NCBI GenBank assembly: GCA_944324405.1 | Contig: CALUWF010000010.1 | Location: forward strand, 1-46,450 | Direction: 5' to 3' | DNA length: 46,450 nucleotides | DNA from: Candidatus Gastranaerophilales bacterium | GTDB taxonomy: Bacteria > Cyanobacteriota > Vampirovibrionia > Gastranaerophilales > Gastranaerophilaceae | Part shown: in pieces, positions 44,884 to 46,450 of the stretch | Layout: every line of letters starts with the position of its first letter | How positions within the stretch are numbered: the first letter of the stretch is position 1 | Made by a program: the position numbers and the translations under genes | Notes under the pieces: model-generated | The model's database searches: none | Seen by the model: the letters and a program-made list of their open reading frames with translations, nothing else | What the model was told of the DNA's origin: nothing

Positions 44884-45861
44884 TTATATTAATTCTAAGT
44901 CGTCCACACCTTCGGGATTGGGTTGAAGATCCAAACCGAGCTGATGCAGTTTTTCAATAACTTCATCAGAAGATTTTTTACCGAAGTTTTTAATATTAAG
45001 CAGATCATGTTCAGATTTTTTAAGCAGCTCTGCCATTGAATTTATACTTGCTCTTTTTAAGCAATTGTACGCACGAACCGAAAGTTCCAAATCTTCAATT
45101 GTGAAAGCCGGAACATCTTCTTGTGCCGTTTCCGTTTTTACTTCTTCTTCGATTTTAACGCTTACAGGAGCACCTGTTATTGCAGCTATTTGTGAGAAGT
45201 GCTCAATTAAAAGATTTGCACCTTTCGATAATGCTTGCGTTACATCAATTGAACCGTTTGACCAAATTTCAAGAGTTAATTTATCAAAGTCAAGATTTTC
45301 ACCTACACGTGCCGGCTCAACAATGTAGCTTACGCGTTTAATAGGCATAAAAGCCGCATCAATCGGAAGCATATCGATAGACATTCCGTTTTTCTGCTCT
45401 TTTAAAACATCCTGAGTTACATAACCCTTGCCAACTTCAACAACGATATCGGCATGTATTGAACCGCCTTCTGCCAATGTACAAATTAAACAGTCAGGAT
45501 TTACAATTTTTACACCTGCGGGAAGTTCAATATCGGAAGCCAAAACCGGGCCTGATTTTGTAACATCGAGTCTTAAGTGTTGAATGTCACGATTTTCCGT
45601 CTTTACAACAAGTCCTTTAAGGTTAAGCATAATGTCAATAACATCTTCAACAACACCCGGGATTGAAGTATATTCATGAGTAATGCCTTCAATTCTGACG
45701 GATGTAACCGCAGCACCTTCAAGACTGGAGAGTAAAACCCTTCTTAAAGAGTTGCCGATTGTTGCGCCATAGCCTCTTTCAAGCGGCTCAATAACGAATT
45801 TACCGTATTGAGAACCGTCCGAGCTTGTTGTTGTATTAACGTTTTTAATTTTAAGTTCCAT
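44884..45861 (-). CDS. rpoA: DNA-directed RNA polymerase subunit alpha
   Basis: A 325-residue alpha subunit. The N-terminal assembly domain has FVIEPLERGYGATIGNSLRR; the C-terminal domain (about 255-315, LSVRAYNCLKRASI and NFGKKSSDEVIEKL) binds UP elements and activators. A Glu/Thr-rich linker (about 235-250) separates them. It lies between rpsD (upstream) and rplQ. Confidence 0.97.
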   Translation of the reverse strand: MELKIKNVNTTTSSDGSQYGKFVIEPLERGYGATIGNSLRRVLLSSLEGAAVTSVRIEGITHEYTSIPGVVEDVIDIMLNLKGLVVKTENRDIQHLRLDVTKSGPVLASDIELPAGVKIVNPDCLICTLAEGGSIHADIVVEVGKGYVTQDVLKEQKNGMSIDMLPIDAAFMPIKRVSYIVEPARVGENLDFDKLTLEIWSNGSIDVTQALSKGANLLIEHFSQIAAITGAPVSVKIEEEVKTETAQEDVPAFTIEDLELSVRAYNCLKRASINSMAELLKKSEHDLLNIKNFGKKSSDEVIEKLHQLGLDLQPNPEGVDDLELI

Positions 45862-45879
45862 ATTCTTATTCTCTCCTAA

Positions 45880-46450
45880 TTATTTAGAGTAGTATTCAAT
45901 TACGAGTTGTTCTTTAAACTCTGGATCCATCTCTTCCCTTTGCGGTACTCTGTCAAAAACAATCTTGCAGGCAGCTTTGTCAACATTTAACCATGCATAT
46001 GAAAGCGCCATATCAATTGATTCCTGAACATTTTTAATGTAATTTTGACTGTTTGTTTTAACAGTGATTTCATCTCCTGCTTTTAGCAAATAGGAGGGAA
46101 TATCAACTTTTTTGCCGTTAACAAGGACATGTCCGTGGTTAACTATTTGTCTTGCCTGTCTTCTTGTAATTGCAAAACCTGCGCGGAAAATTACGTTATC
46201 AAGTCTTGATTCAAGCATTTGAAGCATAATTGTACCCGTAACGCCTGTTTTTCTTGAAGCAGTTTGATAGTATTTTGAAAACTGTTTTTCTGATACAAGA
46301 TAGGTAAGACGGATTTTTTGTTTTTCTTTTAATTGAAGGGCGTAATCGGAAGCTTTCTTTCTCATTGCACCATGCTGCCCTGAAGAATTTTGTCTCATTG
46401 ACGATGTCAATTTACGATTGGACGTATCCTTGACATCGAATTTTCTGAAT
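45880..46450 (-). CDS. rpsD: 30S ribosomal protein S4 (uS4), 5' end outside the window
   Basis: About 190 residues of S4 are visible. The frame is open to the window edge (reading FRKFDVKD upstream of the internal TTG at 46410), so the start lies beyond 46450. [34 protein letters not shown] and [17 protein letters not shown] mark S4. It binds 16S rRNA early in 30S assembly and, in many bacteria, represses its operon (family knowledge). The C-terminus is complete (VIEYYSK). Confidence 0.97.
   Translation of the reverse strand, partial: FRKFDVKDTSNRKLTSSMRQNSSGQHGAMRKKASDYALQLKEKQKIRLTYLVSEKQFSKYYQTASRKTGVTGTIMLQMLESRLDNVIFRAGFAITRRQARQIVNHGHVLVNGKKVDIPSYLLKAGDEITVKTNSQNYIKNVQESIDMALSYAWLNVDKAACKIVFDRVPQREEMDPEFKEQLVIEYYSK

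Noticed and set aside
1-46450. CRISPR arrays, insertion sequences, prophage genes or HIP1 (GCGATCGC) repeats
   Set aside because: Looked for across the window and not seen; apart from the tRNA-flanking repeat the region is ordinary chromosomal DNA with short gaps.

Overview
The window (46,450 bases, low GC by eye, about 35-40%) is a dense stretch of bacterial chromosome with about 50 protein genes, one tRNA gene and no gene-free gap over 300 bases. It suggests a Gram-negative, anaerobic, non-photosynthetic relative of the cyanobacteria, most likely of the Gastranaerophilales/Melainabacteria type. The reasons are an Omp85/BamA with a low-complexity linker and three POTRA domains, Kdo genes (kdsC, kdsD), the order rpoA-rplQ-truA-rplM-rpsI, a four-subunit ferredoxin-linked 2-oxoacid oxidoreductase, no photosynthesis or respiratory genes, and several small EF-hand or N-terminally tagged proteins of unknown role. 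The placement is an inference from gene content, not from a tree.

Layout. 1-330: tRNA-Lys(UUU) and a broken, GC-rich tRNA-derived repeat. 328-7000: a cysteine-rich periplasmic protein, valS, a TolC-family protein, a flavin reductase, a low-complexity repeat protein and a 47-residue membrane microprotein. 7017-9716: the korABCD operon (minus strand). 9791-16358: a RelA/SpoT-like protein, yraN, gatA, two EF-hand-type proteins, a zinc-ribbon miniprotein, rsmD and a CoA-disulfide-reductase-like flavoprotein. 16362-18840: nadB-nadC. 18990-24021: a six-gene run, nfeD-SPFH-response regulator-histidine kinase-tadA-TIGR02757, mostly joined by overlaps. 24092-29570: an FAD dehydrogenase, clpP, a GT39 glycosyltransferase, a pseudo-receiver/degenerate GGDEF protein and a small ORF. 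29681-33753: kdsD-kdsC, a small STAS-like ORF overlapping a KDPG aldolase, and leuA. 33925-38338: two paired membrane proteins of unknown role, a sigma-like protein with a TTG start, bamA and a small tagged protein. 38424-42657: gyrA, wecB and an EF-hand protein. 42810-46450: the end of a ribosomal operon, rpsD-rpoA-rplQ-truA-rplM-rpsI, with rpsD running off the window.

How the genes work together. BamA, the TolC-like protein, the Kdo pair, WecB and the GT39 enzyme all serve an outer-membrane envelope. Kor points to fermentative or ferredoxin-based redox metabolism; NadB/NadC make NAD from aspartate; LeuA starts leucine synthesis. The least explained material is the set of small proteins without recognised functions: EF-hand proteins lacking a signal peptide, two proteins with an N-terminal N-x-(V/I)-(N/S)-F-G tag, the RelA-like protein and the receiver/GGDEF relic. 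These are the best candidates for lineage-specific biology.
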